A model generated the notes under the pieces. The model did not search any database. It was given only the letters and a program-made list of their open reading frames with translations, and had not been told where the DNA came from. Positions 49,581 through 62,849 of a stretch of DNA of 64,000 nucleotides are shown in pieces. Both the position numbers and the translations under genes were made by a program. The first letter of the stretch is position 1; each line of letters opens with the position of its first letter. Source of the stretch: Liolophura sinensis (taxonomy: Eukaryota > Mollusca > Polyplacophora > Chitonida > Chitonidae); assembly GCF_032854445.1 (NCBI RefSeq), contig NC_088299.1, forward strand, positions 11,589,608-11,653,607, given 5' to 3'.

Positions 49581-50629
49581 CGAGGAATGTTTCATATAAA
49601 CTTGCAAGTTTAACCAGTGTTCAAAATCGTGTACCATGCAACTTTATTCTGTGTATGTCACAAGACCTTTGATTCCAGCTAACTCTCTTTCACATAGTTT
49701 GTATTCATGTTTTCTTTTTATGTGATTTTTTTTCCATCGTGTGACTTTCCAGGCACTATAAAAAGGATGGGACATCACAAAGTATGTGAAGGGAAATAGT
49801 AACTCTGGAAATATTCACCCTTATAAATGACCCCAAACACTCTGATTATTTGTGATCACCCAATCATTTGGCTTCCTAGATCTTTAACATGAAAATTTTG
49901 TCATTAAAATACAGACATTTCAAACAAATATCATTATCAAATCAGATACAGTCTTGAGTACAAGAAAGTTTGTCTTCAAAAAATGTATTCGTTAGACAGT
50001 GTTCATTGTACAAACTATAGCCAGATGACATTTAGCAGCTTTGAGCTGAAAGTAACTAACATAGATACATCATTCGTATATCCCTGACGTCTTAGCGCTG
50101 TGGGTGTTAATAGCGCAATAATTGCTACCTTATGCCCGCCCCGCCTTGTGATAACCTGCTTTACAACGGTAGGATGTATAAGAGGTTTGTTTGCAGAAGC
50201 CCAGTCCCAAAACTTCTGTTGAAAGCGTTGCTCAGCTAAATACATTCGGGAAATAAATGCCCTGAAATGACGTCATACAGTGTACATGTACTGCCGATAA
50301 ACCATATACTTCTTGGTGGCCCATCTAGAATGGAAGGCGAGATGAGCGATTCTCAGCCGTTGGCACAAGATCCGTGGGTTTTAGATTCCGATACTCTCAT
50401 TGTTCGGGATACTTTGATGAAAATAAGCAAATGATTAATTTTGTGGAAGAAAATGGCGTTAGATCGGTACACGTGGGACATCATTCCACGTTCAAGCACA
50501 CATTAAATGGACTTATAAGTAAAATATTTTTTAGTCAAACTAAAATTACCTAAACAACTAAATAAATAAATCGCTCCTCGCAGTTTGGGAACACGAAAAA
50601 GTACGAATAGGTTCTAACAGCTAAACTGA

Positions 50630-50922
50630 TCAAGCTTATGGATTTATTTATTTATTTGATTGGTGTTTTACGCCGTACTCAAGAGTATTTCACTTATACG
50701 ACGGCGGCCAGCATTATGGTGGGTGGGAACCGGGCAGAGCCCGGGGAAAACCCAAGACCATCCGCAGGTTACTGGCAGACCTTCACACGTACGGCCGGAG
50801 AGGAAGCCAGCATGAGCTGGACTAGAACTCACAGCGACGGCATTGGTGAGAGACTGCTGGATCATCACGCTGCGCTAGCGCGCTAAGCAACTGAGCCACG
50901 GAGGCCCCTTCAAGCTTATGGA
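50630..50922 (-). mobile_element. full-length SINE family 1 with target-site duplication
   Basis: The reverse complement reads GGCCTCCGTGGCTCAGTTGC, the CGCTAGCGCAGCGTGATGAT linker, the B-box region, the body and an (AAAT) tail, with the body at 50643-50909. It is flanked by a perfect 13-bp duplication, TCAAGCTTATGGA, at 50630-50642 and 50910-50922. One of the best-preserved copies in the window. Confidence 0.97.
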
Positions 50923-52159
50923 GGTTACTGAGATACAGTGAACTAAATAAAACTACCGCTGAGCATTGTTTATTCTGCTTTCGTCCTCTTGTACTCTAAA
51001 ACGACTTGCACCATCCACTTATCTTCAAGAGGCCAAGAGGAACCCAAGCCAAGAAAACATCAGGTTTAAATTCACTCCACCTTCAGTTCACGGTTTCTGA
51101 GTTGAGCTTAAGATTCACATCTTCGGAAAGCATACCTGTATATATACGCTATCTGTTTACCCCATCACGAATGTAAAACTTGATTTAATCGGAGATACGT
51201 AAGTCATATGTTATATTACGTTTCATCAGGTAACAAATTTATTTGGCGATATTGCCCAGAATTCATTGTTTTGTTATTGGTAACACAGATGTTGAAATCC
51301 GATCACGGTTCACCTCGGATATTGCAGGGAAGAAGATTCCCTTTACTGACATGCCAGGCAGAATGAAGAGCGAGATAAAGACGTGACACCCTGACACACG
51401 CCCGTGCTAGAACCGGTAAGATTAAAAAAAAAAAAAGAAAAAAAAAGTATGGGTTACAGGCTACCATGAGCAGCTGTTTGCATCATCACTTACATCCCGG
51501 AAATAGCAGAGAGCATAACAGATAGCAGCTAACGCCCGCAGACATGTTTACTGTTTGTATTTGTCCACGCAAAAAGCCGCACGTGTTTTAGATTATAATA
51601 TCTGTGCAGGAAAGATTTGGCATTAATTAAACAATTGCGCTTTGTTTATTTTTATATTTTTATTTGTTTGTATGTTAAAAGAAAAGACAACACTGGATCA
51701 AAAAGTATACAGTATCGATATAGTATCCCATATCAAGTTTAAAAAAACAGGTCTTTTGACGTTTTTGATGTTGGATATCGCAGTTGAATGTAAACACAAA
51801 TGCATACAACGAGAAAATCGAAAGTGTCGCTATGTTATCAATTTTAACCAATTAGGCGCGAATTATTTCTACAACCCGATAATGCATCTGTTTCCGCTGA
51901 CGTCACCCGAACACTGTTTGACCTTTTAGCCGTATGGGCTTGGGGTACGGGTGACGCGACATCGTATTTCCGGTTTTTCTAACATGGCGCCTCCCAGGTT
52001 TAGTTCGTCAGAACTAAATTGTTATGGCCGATTGGGTCTATTTTCACCTTCCTTCCGAAATTACTGGGGTTACATTATTTTTTGCCTTTTCTTTCAAGGC
52101 TTTAACGCCCCTGTGGACAATTTTAGCTCATATCCCGACGGTGTCTCCTTATAGCAGGC

Positions 52160-52270
52160 CGGGCCCAATGCCGACATATTCTGTCCCAATAAAACATCAT
52201 GCTAAGGACACCAGGCACGACGCCACGTGCAGTCACACTATACTGATATAGGCCGACCAATACTTGCCTA
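52160..52270 (-). mobile_element. SINE family 2 fragment
   Basis: Reverse complement of part of the family-2 body: the plus strand reads GGACACCAGGCACGACGCCA, then AGTCACACTATACTGATATA and GGCCGACCAATAC. Compare the complement of 56752-56860. Confidence 0.6.
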
Positions 52271-52644
52271 TTACTCTTATAGGCCTAGTGAACGAGAATT
52301 AGTCAAAGGCATGCTGTTCCTGCTGTCAGATGTCAGTCAACAAAGCACGCAGTGCAAATTGTGAGTTGCAACTAAACTAGTCCACAGTTCTAATTGTAGC
52401 AATATGGCGACCCGGAGAGACGTCCAGTCGTGTGTAACCCATGAAAGCATTCCCATTGATGTTAATGTTTAATTTTGTGGTGAATCATTATAGAGAATGG
52501 AACGTCGACATTTCTTTCTCTGTCTGTAAAGATTTTAGCCTAAGATCAGACTTTTTTTAACGCTTGCAGGGAATACGTGTAGAGCTGGTGGCGAATCATT
52601 AAAGGTGTCGCGAAGTTGTTTAATAGATTGTAGAGATTTATATA

Positions 52645-52727
52645 CTTATTTATTTGATTGGTGCTTTACGCCGTAGTCAAGAATATTTCACTTATAGAGG
52701 GATCAGCATTATGGTAGGAGGTTTATA
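52645..52727 (-). mobile_element. SINE family 1, short 3' fragment
   Basis: TTATTTATTTGATTGGTGCT, TTACGCCGTAGTCAAGAATA and a damaged core; only the 3' third is left. Confidence 0.85.
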
Positions 52728-54644
52728 TTCATGTACTGACGCCCGCACTGTCTTTATTTTATCCTGTCTTTACACAATCAACCACAGTACTGTACTTCAG
52801 TCGTAGTATACAGACCTCATGTTTTGACGTACGACAGATAAACCTATGAAACCTTTATATAATAACTTAGTTACGACAAAACTGTCCTAAAATATGCGTC
52901 GTAAAGGCGGCAAGTGTTTGAAGCGCACTCTAATAATTATTTTTTTTACGCCTGACTGTAGATAGGCCTATGTGTAGAAATCTAGAGGTAGCCTACGCGT
53001 GGCCAAACAGTTGAACTGTATGTGGCTTGAAAATTTATGTATGGGAAGTTAAGAATACCATATGTTACGGTCAATGACCTACCATTAGTCCCTCAAGGTC
53101 ATCAAATGCCATAAAACATTTGCGGCAAAAATAACACAATTAGGAACTTCAGGGTATGCTCTGCAAAGATGTTTTGTGACTTCCGTAATGAGGCATTGGG
53201 ACAAAAAGTAGCCATGAATATTACATGTCAGAGGTCATTTGCCTGTCAACTTAATAGTGCATTTCTTAAGTGCAGTTGGTCAAAGTAAATACAAGTTCAG
53301 TCTGTGCAAGCTAATTTTTATACTAAGGGAGTAAGTATCTAAACTGACGTATACATGTATGCTACCGTGCAGGTACACACTACCCCATACTTACAGCTGA
53401 TGTGCCGCTATCTATGGTCGCTTTATATAAGTGGCACTAGATCAATGATAGACCGGAAGCGTCATTCAGCACCATTGTGTCATCGACTTTCGACTGGGGG
53501 TGTCCGACACGTATAGCGTACAAACTGCTGACGTTGGCCTAAATGGTCTAAAATAGGGATGTTCCCATATATAATATAGAATATATGCAACACAGATGAT
53601 ATTTTCATTCGTAGCAATAATCGTGGCGTTTTATGCAAAACTGGTGTCTTTACAACACAGTGCATAAGTTGCTAATTTCACAAACTAAGACATTTTTTTA
53701 CTTCATTCAAAACTTTCATTTAAAACATCGATATAATGCGAAGTTTATGGCCGAAGTATTTCTCGTTTTCATAAGTTTGTGTAATCGTTAAACTTAAATT
53801 TATATTGAAATGATAAATTTGATCTCATTTCCTTGGTCCAAAAATAGCGTTTAAATCTTATATCAGATTTTGACGAAAAATTCGTGAAGTCGACCTTGGG
53901 TCGAATAATTTCAACCCCCAAAAGCTTTACGATACGCTCTAAAATGACTGATCGTCAAAAATTGCAGCTTGTGGAAGTTCCGAGCATCTTGAAAGATGCC
54001 CATCACATATTCACACAAAAAATAATTAACAAAATGATTGGTAAGGGAAAGAAACCACCAAGTTTTTAAGACGCAGGTGGCGAAATGAATCACTAAAATG
54101 ACGTCAGCTTTATGTTTTAAACCTTAATCTCGTGAGTCATCGCAATCACGTCTCCGAGTAGTCGTCAGGTGTTTCACTACCTTGCTAATACTAGAGGAAC
54201 GTTTCCAACCGTTGACTTATAGTTTGTTATTTGAACGCGATTAAAGCTTTGAAACTTGGGAATGTAAACTTTTTTTCTGTCCCTGGAAATACACGGCGTG
54301 TGCGGTGATGGGAGGTTGTTTACAAAGGTCTAAAGTCAACAACCTTTGCCTGACAAGGTGCGGTTTTTACTCGATCAGAGATGTACCTCACGTGGGGCTC
54401 CGGGAAACATATTATTGACTTAGCTTTAAGCTTAGACGGTATGGAGTTTACATGGATTTTTTCTGAGGTGTATATACGACCATAACTCTTACAAGTCCTA
54501 TACTTTGAGAAACGGTTACGCCATCCTTGCCAGAATTTTAAAAGTACTGTTTTAAGGCAACTTCTGTTTAAATTCAAACCGTCTTCAAATGACTGTTATA
54601 ACATAACGTTGGTTACTTAATCTAGGTTTCATAACAGATATAAT

Positions 54645-54800
54645 CCAATCGTCAACGATAATGGATGTTCCAGATCAACAATCACACAAATCACATTAAT
54701 TTTCCAAAACAATGTTCAAGACAAACCACCTTAAACTAAAAAAAGGACATAAAGTAAGAAATTAGGACGGAGTGAGGCAAATAGTCACTTCAACACATAA
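54645..54800 (+). repeat. dispersed repeat family B, copy 2
   Basis: Colinear with 49420-49580 (GATAATGGATGTTCCAGATC, GTAAGAAATTAGGACGGAGT, AATAGTCA). A SINE head begins directly after its right end. Confidence 0.65.
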
Positions 54801-54801
54801 T

Positions 54802-54943
54802 GGGGGTTCTCCGTGACCGAGTGGTTAGGGTGCTAACGTGGCACAGTGGCTTAGGAGTAGTTCACCAATGCGATCGCTGTGAGTTCAAGTCCAACACATG
54901 CTGGTTTCCACTCCGAGCCCATAGACAAATCCGCCAGAAATCT
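54802..54943 (+). mobile_element. SINE family 1, 5' half with variant tRNA head
   Basis: Head TTCTCCGTGACCGAGTGGTT with a different linker (GGTGCTAACGTGGCACAGTG), then the usual B-box region GAGTTCAAGTCCAACACATG and part of the body. The 3' half is missing. The head resembles a different tRNA source or a divergent subfamily. Confidence 0.75.
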
Positions 54944-55772
54944 GTAAGAAAACATACCTGATGCCTGACAACCAGAACACATAGCCATTTTCCTGTCAAA
55001 GTTTTGGCGTACAGCGAGCAAACAACTTCCATAATTCATGACACTATTACTGGCTTGTCATTAATACACATGGTTGTTACAGGCGTATACAGATGTAAAT
55101 GTGAACAAATTCAAACTTGTACATCGCCTTGAAATATGTTATCACGATAGTCGCGAAAAATGCTCCAGGATAGAAGAATTTTATTTTTAGAAAAATATAT
55201 TGTAGCACTGCGGATAACACACAAGGCCAGTATTTCTTAATTCATGCACGAAAATATGTAACAGTATGTGAATTCTGTGCATTCAAATCTATTTCTGTTG
55301 GAAAAACACTACTGGCCCCGTAAATTGTCCGTACTTCGTCGAGGCTGTGTCAGGAGATAAGACCAGTTCATTACGGTCGCATCACGTGAGCTTATCCTAT
55401 TTTTAGTGGTCCTCTAATTAGTCATTTCCTTCGGCTGCAAATTCTCACCGGCCTGTCGGTTCTCTTTGAACTCAATTTTCACTAGGGAGCCTGAACACTA
55501 GCAAACATATGTGTGTACCTATAAGTGTACCAGGCCACCATTAAGTTGAAAATACACCGAAGGTACGTGTAAATGAGCAAAAGCCCAGTAAAACAGGTCT
55601 ATGATGAATGTATGAGCGTGGCTTTACACCATTTCTGTAGTATTTGTCCCATATTGAGCATGGTGATAACATGGTTGGACCAGCTAACTGTACATTCGTT
55701 TCAAATGCGGAAAAGCCAACAAACAAAAGCAGAGAAAGAAGGAAAATTCGCGAATTACGCACATTTAAACAT

Positions 55773-55883
<111 letters not shown>

Positions 55884-56129
55884 TGCATCTGAAACAAATA
55901 CTTATGGTGTCGTTGAACAGTACACTGTCAATGCGGCTCCTGACATGCAGACTTTAACTGCTTCACCATATTTTATTTAGGGAATGTATTACAAAAAAAA
56001 AAGCATGAGTGCTTGGGGTTTAACTTTTCAGGCATAAGATGACGAAGGAATCCTTAGAGTGTATGTAATGTGCCTCCTTGTTGGGTGGATTTCCACCGCT
56101 CTTTTACCTAGTGCTGCTTCACTGAGACG

Positions 56130-56240
56130 ACTTACCGAAGGCAAGTAAGCCACCCCGCCCGAGCCATTATACTGATACGGGTCAACCAGTCGTTGCACTA
56201 TGCCCTTCATGCTGAATGCCTTGGATCACACCTAGGTCGT
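56130..56240 (-). mobile_element. SINE family 2 fragment
   Basis: The plus strand shows CCACCCCGCCCGAGCCATTA, TACTGATACGGGTCAACCAG and TCGTTGCACTATGCCCTTCA, the reverse complement of the family-2 central region with a longer flank. Confidence 0.6.
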
Positions 56241-56751
56241 GTCACATGGAAGACTTTAAAGGAAAAGACCTCTAAAAATCGAGGTAGGTATCACTACACA
56301 GGTCACTTAAAAGTGTGCACAAATATACTTTCATTTATTTTTTCAGATTTTTGTGAAAAGAGTTAAAGGCGCTTAAACATTTCTAAGGGGGGCTTTATAG
56401 ACCATAGTATCAGAGGTTAGGAGCCCTGACGTCACGTTTAGCCCACTCTAATCACGAGACTGAATGTTGGAATAACTCTTTTTACCTATGAGTAAAACAT
56501 TCTTGAAATAATGTCCCCAAAACTTCCTTCCTGCTGGTGAACATCAGGGAAAAAACGTGATGTGATGTTAGAGTTGCTAGATAAGTGTTCATATAGCCCA
56601 CCATAGTATTCAAATATTTAAATGCCTTTCAACACTCTTTAAAAAATCTAAAAAAAAAAATTAAAGCATTTTTACGCATAGTTTTCAGTTGTCTGCACAC
56701 TGAACCTTTTTTCATATTTTAACTTTCTTTTACTTTAAAAATGGACTGAGA

Positions 56752-56975
56752 GGTAAGAGCCAGGAAACAGAGCTGGTTGGCCCGGTGTCAGAATAATGTG
56801 AGTGGGTGGGGTGTCATGTCTGATGTCTTCGGTATGATACTTCAGTGACGGCAGCACTTTGGCGCCATGGACTTGCCCTGCTACAAAAAGACACAGTATA
56901 TGTATACACACCTAATGACTCCTCGTCGTCATATGACGTTGACGTTAAAACCAAAGTATACACAAGCATACCTAC
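56752..56975 (+). mobile_element. SINE family 2
   Basis: Body blocks GAGCTGGTTGGCCCGGTGTC, GGGTGGGGTGTCATGTCTGA, TGTCTTCGGTATGATACTTC, CATGGACTTGCCCTGCTAC and a 3' end CGTCGTCATATGACGTTGAC that becomes GTTAAAACC. Colinear with 63640-63850; its tRNA head is missing or decayed. Confidence 0.75.
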
Positions 56976-57199
56976 TATTTGCATATACCGCTATTGTTAT
57001 ACACTTTAAAACTAGCAGACAAGAGGATTTTCCTATATCGAGTATAGACGAAAAGTAACCATCGATAAGGTAGGTAACTCACCTCACCTCACCTCTTTTT
57101 GTAGAAACATATTTTTTTTAACTTACTAATGTTAATACCTAGAAGAAACTCTATGGGCTTATTACACTGTTTTTTTAACATATCACACAAACACTATAC

Positions 57200-57390
57200 C
57201 TCTGATGGTTTCCTCCCACGATAATAATGAGCGCCGTTATTTATTTATTTGATTGGTGTCTAACGCTGCAATCAAGAATATTTCACTAATACCACGGTGG
57301 CCAGCATTATGGTAGGGGGAAACAGGGCAGAGCCTGGAAATATTCAAATAGCGCGGCGTTAAAACCAATCTAACAAATCAAATAAATATA
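57200..57390. mobile_element. nested SINE family 1: minus-strand copy inside a plus-strand copy
   Basis: A plus-strand fragment (GGTTTCCTCCCACGATAATA, ATGAGCGCCGTTA) is broken at about 57238 by a minus-strand 3' fragment (TTTATTTATTTGATTGGTGT through GGGCAGAGCCTGG). The plus-strand copy then resumes at about 57339 with AAATATTCA, a GCGCGGCGTTAAAACCAATC segment and an AAAT tail. Confidence 0.8.
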
Positions 57391-59848
57391 CTTGAATTGA
57401 TAACAATATTGACAATGATATTGATTAATTTCGAAAAATGAAATAAATCAATTCTCAAAGACGAAAATAACCTGCATACAAGTTGTAGTCTGGGACAATC
57501 AAGATTCATGACCAATTTAAAATGTGAAAGGAATACATATTAAATTGAATAAATTTGAAGTTTACAGCCAACAATTTTTACATACCACGTTATCGACACT
57601 CTGTGTTCTGTACATGGTTTCCGATCGTCTAAACTGAACTTCGTGCAGTAGAGAATGGTAATGTCCGGTCCAGCGAAACAGTTAATGTATATTCTCTTCT
57701 CGCCGTGCTCCCTCACCAGCAACAGTTAGTTGTCCTGTGACTCACATCCCCAAGGGGCCGCGCATAACATGGGTGTTGTTTAAGAGAACAACAGGTGCCC
57801 GGCATAAAGATCTCCTTGGTGGAAGTGCCAATATTGCGTAATTCCGTCAAGATTGTTTAACAATCTCCCAGCACGGATGCTAAAACACTTGCTGGCCAAA
57901 AGTCATACTAAAAGTGATTTGATTATATCACACATTTAGCAAACCATACCTGCTGGTTTTATCATCCTGCATCAGAGCTGATGGGAGACACAGTCCGATT
58001 CTGGAAATGTTGTTGCCCGGCGTATACATACCCATTTCTATATAGTCAAAGGTTAGGCGGACGGAGCATGTCTTAACAATAAACAGATGGATGTGTTATT
58101 GGAAAAGTCGAAATAGAAACAAGAGGCCACATGCTTCATACCCACTCTGTGGTCCATACATCTAAGAATGTACATTATTCTCAGGTGAAGGAGACTGAGC
58201 TATGAATCACGGAATCGTCTTTCTTCGGTTCTCCCCCCTCTTTTGACGACTCATCAATTATGAACGTCATTAGCAACACTGGAGCAAATCCTCGTACTGG
58301 CCACTGCTATAAGAGGTCCCCCACTTACGACGGACAACCTTTAACCATGTATACACACCTTGAAGAAAACAGACATAGTCTCCAGACACTGTGCTTTTGC
58401 TTCTCATCTCTTTTTTATAGGATAACTGATAATTTTTTTTAACTCATTAAAGGAATCCGTCAGTTTATCTTCAACTTAAGCTATAGGTTTTGAAAAGCAG
58501 TTTCAGAACGATTGTGTATACACTCTCCAAACATTATGCTTTTGCGTCTATACGAATCACTGAACTCCCTGCTTTAGAACTGAGTAAAACTTTAACTTAT
58601 TAAATAAATATGTGATACCACAGGAAAGGCTTCATCTTTAAATTAAACAAAAAACTTGGAAATATGGTTTTCTAAGCAAGGTATTTACCATTCATCTACA
58701 CGCCCATAGGTTAGCTACCCAACATGTCTGTGACTTCAAGTTTACACAAATCAAATGCCACGTAACTCTGGGACGCAAGGCAGTTATATAGGGGCGACTT
58801 TTTCACTCCTGTTTGGAGCTAAGAATTTATTTTGAATCTCGACGACCAGCATTATCAGTTCTTCTCTCGGCGGAGAGGAGCCTGCTGAACCTGGTTGATA
58901 TCATCACCCCGGAAATCTTCGGCTATTTCCGTAATCCGAAACCGAGGCCACTGAAAAGGTGGCGCCATTATCAGCGCACGACCGTACGCTTCGATCTTGC
59001 GGTCTAACTGTGGATAAATAGAAGAAGAAAAAGTATTTCGGTATATGTTTCTCAGTTTATCTGACTGAATGCGTACATGTTTAATGTAAACGCTGGAGAT
59101 TTAATTGGAGCTCAGCCCCGAGGTTAAGAACTGTAGACCTTCATGACATAAACAGTCAAAGATTCGCGTAAACAAATTCGGGTGGGCAATTGCCAAACGT
59201 TCAACTGAAGTTTCGAGTTAACTCTTTGCTTATCAACTACTTAAGTTCAAGATATCAGGGTTTTTAGAAATATTGGCCAATAAATTTCCGCAAATTAAAA
59301 ACAGACTTCTTTGACAATTAAGACTTATTTGCTTTTGCGATCATATCAGATACAAAGATTCATCTAACAATCTGATGTATGCTTCTACGCATATTTGATA
59401 GTAGCTATTCAAACACAAAATCTCGCTTATCAGATACATAATTTTAACCTTTTAACTTGTGTGATTACAGTTATGGAGCACTAATAATAATAAGGTCGTT
59501 TCATTATAGTCCGTTTCTTTTAATTTGTCACCTATATTCAGCTATCTGTAAAATCAGTCAAACTCGCTACTAAAATTACCTTACCATCGTTACACGTAAC
59601 ACCACAAGCTCGATATAGTGGGCATCCATATTATTGCAAAGAAAATGCAGTTTAATACTTGTATAATTCATAATGCTAAATTCCATAAGCTTGGTTTCGA
59701 CAACAACCGCTCATTGCTTCGTGTGAGGTCATTATCATTCAAACACAAGTGGCATTATAAGTACAGTGGCTTCTTATTTTCAACTTTCGCACAACGGGAT
59801 TATGAAGGAGAAACTTTGTTAAAGAAAATCGTTAAACGATTTTCATAA

Positions 59849-59968
<120 letters not shown>

Positions 59969-60980
59969 GTGTATTCAGGCCCTTTTTAAGCTTTAAGTGA
60001 CCTATGTGTGTATAGTTGTTAAAGAGCTTAAGTGTAGATAATATTTGCCTCAGTTTGAAATTTTATTATAGAGTTTAATTGTGCATAATATTTGCCTCAG
60101 TGTGAAATTTCAATGGAGATAATGACAGAATGACAGCAAACCAACCTAGAAGGTACTTATACATTCTGATATAGTCAGACTTTTTGGGAAGTGACACGAA
60201 TTTAGATGAGATTTATGCAGGACGTGTCCTCTTGAGGCCTTATACATGCATGGCAGTCAGAATGGCATCTCCGCAAATTTAAATGCATCAACTTCAGAAT
60301 ATATGCCAGCTCACTCGGTCAAATAACTGACATTCTTCAATATAGCGGTGATATGTAGATGCGATGATATGGTAATGCAGGCACCAATAGAGGCTGATTG
60401 CCAGAGCGTGTCATTGCATCAACATTCTCGAAAGGACGCTCGTGGTCTGTTGTAGACACACCATGCATAGTATTGTGATTATGGTCGCCTCGTTTTTGAA
60501 CCGGCCAACTGTGATGTTCGAAGACCAAGCCTTTTGATCCTGCATCATTGAATCGTCCAACCGTTCTTGGTTTTATGACCGAAACAGATGGAGTTCATTT
60601 CATTCCTTCCAACTCCAGTTTGCCATTATTCAGACAGTTAGTTATATTCATCTTATATTGGTTCAATTCTAAAAGACTCAAGATATCAAAAGTAAACTCA
60701 GTTTTGCCCGGTATAAAAATATTTGTATTGGCCAAAGGGCAACTTTTCGTATTGGCAGAGAGGCTCCGAGTTGAGGAACGCCTGCGAATGCCTTATATGG
60801 ACATTTTCCAGAACAAAACTGCAGACGACATGCCACTGACCAATGGATTCACGTTTTCAGGTATAGCAGTATAGTCTCCATCAAATTCTGTCATATTCTT
60901 TCGACTCATTCTTAGGTATAGCATTGTAAGATGTGTCTAATTCCTTTTAACACGGGACTGTATTTATATCTATGTTTATA

Positions 60981-61932
60981 AAATCAACATGATGTTTTTG
61001 CTACATGTTTCATATTTATTACATCAACATGATGCTTTAGTCACATGTTTCATAATTATTACACCAACATGATGCTTTAGTTACATGTTTCATATTTATT
61101 ACATCAACATGATTCTTTAATAACATGTTTCATATTTATTACATCAACATGATTCTTTAATTACATGTTTCATATTTATTACATCAATATGATGCTTTAG
61201 TTACATGTTTCATATTTATTACATCAACATGATGCTTTAGTTACATGTTTCATATTTATTACACCAACATGATGCTTTAGTTACATGCTTCATAATTATT
61301 ACACCAACATGATGCTTTAGTTACATGTTTCATATTTATTACATCAACATGATTCTTTAATGACATGTTTCATATTTATTACACCAACATGATGCTTTAG
61401 TTAAATGCTTCATAATTATTACATCAAGATGATGCTTTAGTTACATGTTTCATATTTATTACATCAAGATGATTCTTTAATTACATGTTTCATATTTATT
61501 ACACCAACATGATGCTTTAGTAACGTGTTTCATATTTATTACACCAACATGATGCTTTAGTTAAATGTTTCATAATTATTACATCAACATGATGCTTTAG
61601 TTACATGTTTCATATTTATTACACCAACATGATGCTTTAGTTACATGTTTCATATTAATTACACCAACATGATGCTTTAGTTACATGCTTCATATTTATT
61701 ACACCAACATGATGCTTTAGTTACATGTTTCATATTTATTACACCAACATGATGCTTTAGTTAAATGTTTCATAATTATTACATCAACATGATGCTTTAG
61801 TTACATGTTTCATATTTATTACACCAACATGATGCTTTAGTTACGTGTTTCATTTTTATTACATCAATATGATGCTTTAGTTACATGTTTCATATTTATT
61901 ACACTAATATGATGCTTTAGTTACATGTTTCA
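60981..61932. repeat. 40-bp minisatellite, 24 copies
   Basis: Unit ACAYCAACATGATGCTTTAG plus TTACATGTTTCATATTTATT, each 20 bp. Variants recur: the TTAAATG(T/C)TT/CATAATTATT type occurs in units 11, 15 and 20, each followed by an ACATCAA-type unit, hinting at multi-unit duplications. On the minus strand most units carry AATAAA. Confidence 0.97.
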
Positions 61933-62059
61933 CTTTCTCATGACTGCTTCTCTCTCACACGTTATCAGCTTCATTTACTGCATGTATTAATATATTACTT
62001 CTTACATATTTCTTTGCGAACTGGTGTTATAGATTGGTTTGGAGATGGGCCTTGCAATT

Positions 62060-62285
62060 ATCGACTTGGAACACCCCCTTCATGGTCTATGAGTGGTACA
62101 ATAATGTCGACTTGGAACACTCCCTTCATGGTCTATGAGTGGTACAGTAATGTTGAGTTGGAACACCCCCTTCATAGTCTATGAGTGGTACAATAATGTC
62201 GAGTTGGAACAACCCCTTTCATAGTCTATGAGTGGTACAATAATGTCGACTTGGAACATCCCCTTCGTGGTCTACAATAATGTTT
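62060..62285. repeat. 46-bp tandem repeat, 5 copies
   Basis: Unit CGACTTGGAACACCCCCTTC followed by ATGGTCTATGAGTGGTACAA and TAATGT; the last copy is shortened. Low divergence between units. Confidence 0.95.
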
Positions 62286-62849
62286 GACCTGACGATTTAC
62301 ACAACTTAAAAAAAACACAAATAAAAAAATTGAATTTATATTACGGTGGTAATATGATTTCATTATACCTATCTTACAATTGTTTAAATAGCTGAGTGCA
62401 CTGGCCCTATAAGTACAGTTTCCATCTTAATGAAGGCGCCACCGAGCGAACACGGCTCTGAAGTGCGGAACGGCTGTTACACCATCATCCTTCCCTCAGT
62501 GTGACGGTGCGGACTTAACACGATAATTACCTCCACCCCACCTTGGGACGCATATCATGACAGTCAGGGGCTCTGAGCAAAGACACACTTGGTCTTCTGC
62601 CAATCGCTGCCAACCGTGCAGGCATTTCAATTTTCTCCGCAGTTAAACCTGGCACAAGACCGTTTCCTGAATAAGTTGGAAATTTGGTTACACCCTTGGT
62701 TAGGCGTACTCTAGGGCAGAGATAGTGTATCTTTGGCCTAATACACTGCCACGCGAAGCTCATTATGTGTACAAAAACGCCTTGCTATCAAAGGTACACC
62801 ATCTTACACACAAACGAAACAAAACGAATATGTCAAGGGGCATTTAAAT

